Shown here one piece after another: positions 62,727 to 64,000 of a DNA stretch of 64,000 bases. Position 1 is the stretch's first letter. Each line of letters begins with the position of its first letter. The notes beneath the pieces are model-generated. The model did no database searches. It was given only the letters and a program-made list of their open reading frames with translations, and was not told the DNA's origin. The stretch lies in assembly GCF_000422285.1 (NCBI RefSeq), contig NZ_AULM01000021.1, forward strand, positions 1 through 64,000, read 5' to 3'. Origin of the DNA: Desulfatiglans anilini DSM 4660. GTDB lineage: Bacteria > Desulfobacterota > DSM-4660 > Desulfatiglandales > Desulfatiglandaceae. The position numbers and the translations under genes were made by a program.

Positions 62727-62860
62727 CCATCCGGAAATGGTCTTTTTGGCCAATCTCGGCGTCAATCTGCACGTTTGCTTGTGCGGCGACCCACAGGTCG
62801 CCTCCGCACAAACGCTTGATTTCCTTGATATTGGCCAAAAATCCTCATTTCCGGATTGGA
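62727..62860. repeat. Long imperfect inverted repeat (possible MITE-like element)
   Basis: Left arm CCATCCGGAAATG, TTTTTGGCCAAT, GTGCGGCGACC; right arm GGTCGCCTCCGCACAAACG, ATTGGCCAAAAA, CATTTCCGGATTGG: arms of about 60 bp face each other across a 4-bp loop (CACA region near 62792). CATTTCCGGATGG occurs again at 62882-62894, next to the second 25-bp repeat. The structure fits a non-autonomous mobile element or a REP/ERIC-like intergenic repeat. An open frame across it (62656-62961) is not considered coding. Confidence 0.65.
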
Positions 62861-62899
62861 AACTGGGTTCTACCGCGAAATCATTTCCGGATGGACACT

Positions 62900-62924
62900 C
62901 CTTAAGTCAAGGAAAATATGAAAA
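62900..62924 (+). repeat. 25-bp repeat, copy 2
   Basis: CCTTAAGTCAAGGAAAATAT plus GAAAA; one mismatch to 59005-59029. It lies at the 3' edge of the long inverted-repeat element and is probably part of it. Confidence 0.6.
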
Positions 62925-62973
62925 AGCGGGTGGTGGCGATGGACACCGGAAACCAGAATAATCCATTCGCTTG

Positions 62974-63001
62974 GTGACTAAATTAAGCAAAATTTAGTCA
63001 C
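62974..63001. repeat. 11-bp perfect stem-loop downstream of the DUF6516 module
   Basis: GTGACTAAATT (62974-62984) and AATTTAGTCAC (62991-63001) are exact reverse complements with a 6-nt loop AAGCAA. It lies 130 bp after the stop of the minus-strand regulator gene. It could end that transcript or be a protein site; ATAGTCA near 63028 looks like a further half-site. Confidence 0.55.
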
Positions 63002-63129
63002 TTTGGATGCTCATTTTTACTGAAATATAGTCAGCAAACGAGGGTTGAAAATGGGTTAAGGTTTTTTATCGTGTGGGCAAATACCGACTCCAAGTCCCTG
63101 GAGTGAAAGGGATGAGCCTTTTAAGCCAA

Positions 63130-63489
63130 TTAAATTCCGAATTGAACCATAAAATCCGTGGCCTCAACTACAGGCCTTAATTTGCGGTCTCGCTTTTCGA
63201 TCTTCACGATGCCGTAGCGGGCCATCGTTTTGAGTGTCCGCGACAGGTTGCTGCTGCTGCGCCCTGTCACCGCTTCCAATTCTTTGAGCGATTGAGGTTT
63301 ATGTTTCAAAATGGTCTTCAATAGCCATTGGTTTTCATTACTTAGAACCTGGGCCATGGACTGTAGCGATTCGAACCATATTTTGGGTTCATCCGGCTGT
63401 GGTTGGTATTCTCCGTTGGCGATGGCCAAGGTGCGCTTCTTGTAATCCTCATAGGACAGAATGCCGATATGGAGTACTTTTCGGTTCAT
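63130..63489 (-). CDS. HTH regulator, probable antitoxin of the DUF6516 toxin
   Basis: A 119-residue protein with a winged-helix pattern: WLLKTILKHKPQSLKELEAV, TGRSSSNLSRTLKTMARYG and VKIEKRDRKLRPVVEATDF. AGAGG lies seven bases before the ATG at 63489, inside the end of the upstream gene's region (4 bp gap). The pairing of this kind of regulator with a DUF6516 protein is typical of TumE/TumA-like toxin-antitoxin modules; I assign it on that basis. Confidence 0.7.
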   Translation of the reverse strand: MNRKVLHIGILSYEDYKKRTLAIANGEYQPQPDEPKIWFESLQSMAQVLSNENQWLLKTILKHKPQSLKELEAVTGRSSSNLSRTLKTMARYGIVKIEKRDRKLRPVVEATDFMVQFGI

Positions 63490-63493
63490 TTTT

Positions 63494-63913
63494 CTACCTC
63501 TGATATTGGCTCATGATTCGGTCGACTTCGCGCCAGAAATCATGGAGCAACTCGCCTGCAGATTCGTATTCGTAGGGGGAAATGACATTGAATTCATGTT
63601 TGTGATCCCAGGAAATTTTCCTGGCGCCGTAGCGCTTGGTCTTGGGTTTGAAGGCGTGTGCATTGTCAAAGCCAAGCAGTCGCCGGTTGTTTCGGTCGTG
63701 CAAGGTCAGGCAATACCGGACTCCATGAGGGATATGGGGTTCCGGGGCGACCCGGAACGCCTCGAATTTTGTCCAATAACCCTTATCCATAAAGAAAATC
63801 TCACCATCCAAATTCAGCAAGGTGGCAAGGCTTTCATCGTCCTCAGAAGGTCGTCCGATCTCCATGTCGAAATAGATTATCACCAGGTGATAAGGTATGC
63901 AAGCTTTTTTCAT
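63494..63913 (-). CDS. DUF6516 (TumE-like) putative toxin
   Basis: A 139-residue protein from the ATG at 63913: MKKACIPYHLVIIYFDMEIG, YWTKFEAFRVAPEPHIPHGV, RYCLTLHDRNNRRLLGFDNA and RKISWDHKHEF, the pattern of the DUF6516/TumE family. The HGVRYCLTLHD and FDNAH segments are its most conserved parts. The same frame stays open to the window edge (about 29 more codons, HSNLAEIRKQVGLAQEQPTK), so the start could lie outside the window or these codons may be the end of another gene fused or overlapping. The regulator gene follows after 4 bp. Confidence 0.7.
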   Translation of the reverse strand: MKKACIPYHLVIIYFDMEIGRPSEDDESLATLLNLDGEIFFMDKGYWTKFEAFRVAPEPHIPHGVRYCLTLHDRNNRRLLGFDNAHAFKPKTKRYGARKISWDHKHEFNVISPYEYESAGELLHDFWREVDRIMSQYQR

Positions 63914-64000
63914 GAGCGTGGGCTGTTTGCTGTTTAGAACCTTGGTGGGTTGCTCCTGGGCCAAGCCCACCTGTTTGCGGATTTCGGCCAGGTTGCTGTG

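Noticed and set aside
62656-62961. 101-codon + frame over the inverted-repeat element
   Set aside because: It is explained by the repeat structure; the two arms give unrelated low-quality peptide and no ribosome site fits.
1-64000. CRISPR array, rRNA, prophage or intact insertion sequence
   Set aside because: No regularly spaced repeats, rRNA sequence, phage structural genes or complete transposase were recognised on either strand.

Overview
The window looks like a chromosomal piece of a GC-rich, Gram-negative, anaerobic-type bacterium, most probably a member of the Desulfobacterota (former deltaproteobacteria). This is inferred from the outer-membrane polysaccharide export set, the large hybrid PAS/GAF histidine kinases (one with a CxxCH haem motif), a plausible sigma-54 promoter and the toxin-antitoxin debris; no rRNA or tRNA is present to prove it. 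Most of the window is one very large surface-polysaccharide locus on the + strand.

Layout. 1-2546: sparse region with a zinc-ribbon fragment, an unknown protein, a lone FlbD-like protein, and a family of 17-bp palindromes around a candidate sigma-54 promoter. 2547-17647: GC-rich core exopolysaccharide (EPS) machinery: WecG-type transferase, WecA/MraY-type initiating transferase with an extra C-terminal domain, a two-barrel glycosidase-like secreted protein, a Wzy/O-antigen-ligase-like protein, a secreted cohesin-like protein with an IPTL-CTERM-type tail followed by two small secreted dockerin proteins, an outer-membrane beta-barrel, a Wza-type lipoprotein, a Wzc-type tyrosine kinase and its PHP phosphatase. 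17653-20970: dTDP-3-amino-3,6-dideoxyhexose genes (aminotransferase, double-module acyltransferase with a G10 tract in its linker, two ketoisomerase paralogues). 21503-42244: an AT-rich mosaic O-antigen-like cassette with Wzx, Wzy, many glycosyltransferases, an FkbM methyltransferase, an adenylate-forming enzyme, and a tightly overlapped four-gene set (two nucleotidyltransferases, HAD phosphatase, small-molecule kinase) bracketed by two paralogous glycosyltransferases. 42253-50279: a GT4, an acyltransferase-3, then two O-acetylation modules (MBOAT plus SGNH protein): the first GC-rich and broken, the second AT-rich and intact. 50510-57904: signal transduction (REC-PAS protein and two hybrid histidine kinases). 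58157-64000: three toxin-antitoxin modules, truncated ATPases, a PAS-HTH mini-protein, an NfeD-slipin membrane pair and repeat elements.

Working model. A WecA-like enzyme loads the lipid carrier, WecG and the GT2/GT4 enzymes extend the repeat unit with unusual sugars (Fuc3N/Qui3N-type, possibly a nucleotide-activated phospho-alcohol, possibly a fucose-type sugar), Wzx/Wzy flip and polymerise, Wzc/phosphatase/Wza/outer-membrane barrel export, and MBOAT/SGNH proteins acetylate. The cohesin-like and dockerin proteins sit between polymerase and export genes and could form a calcium-dependent protein complex on the polysaccharide-coated surface; that is inference.
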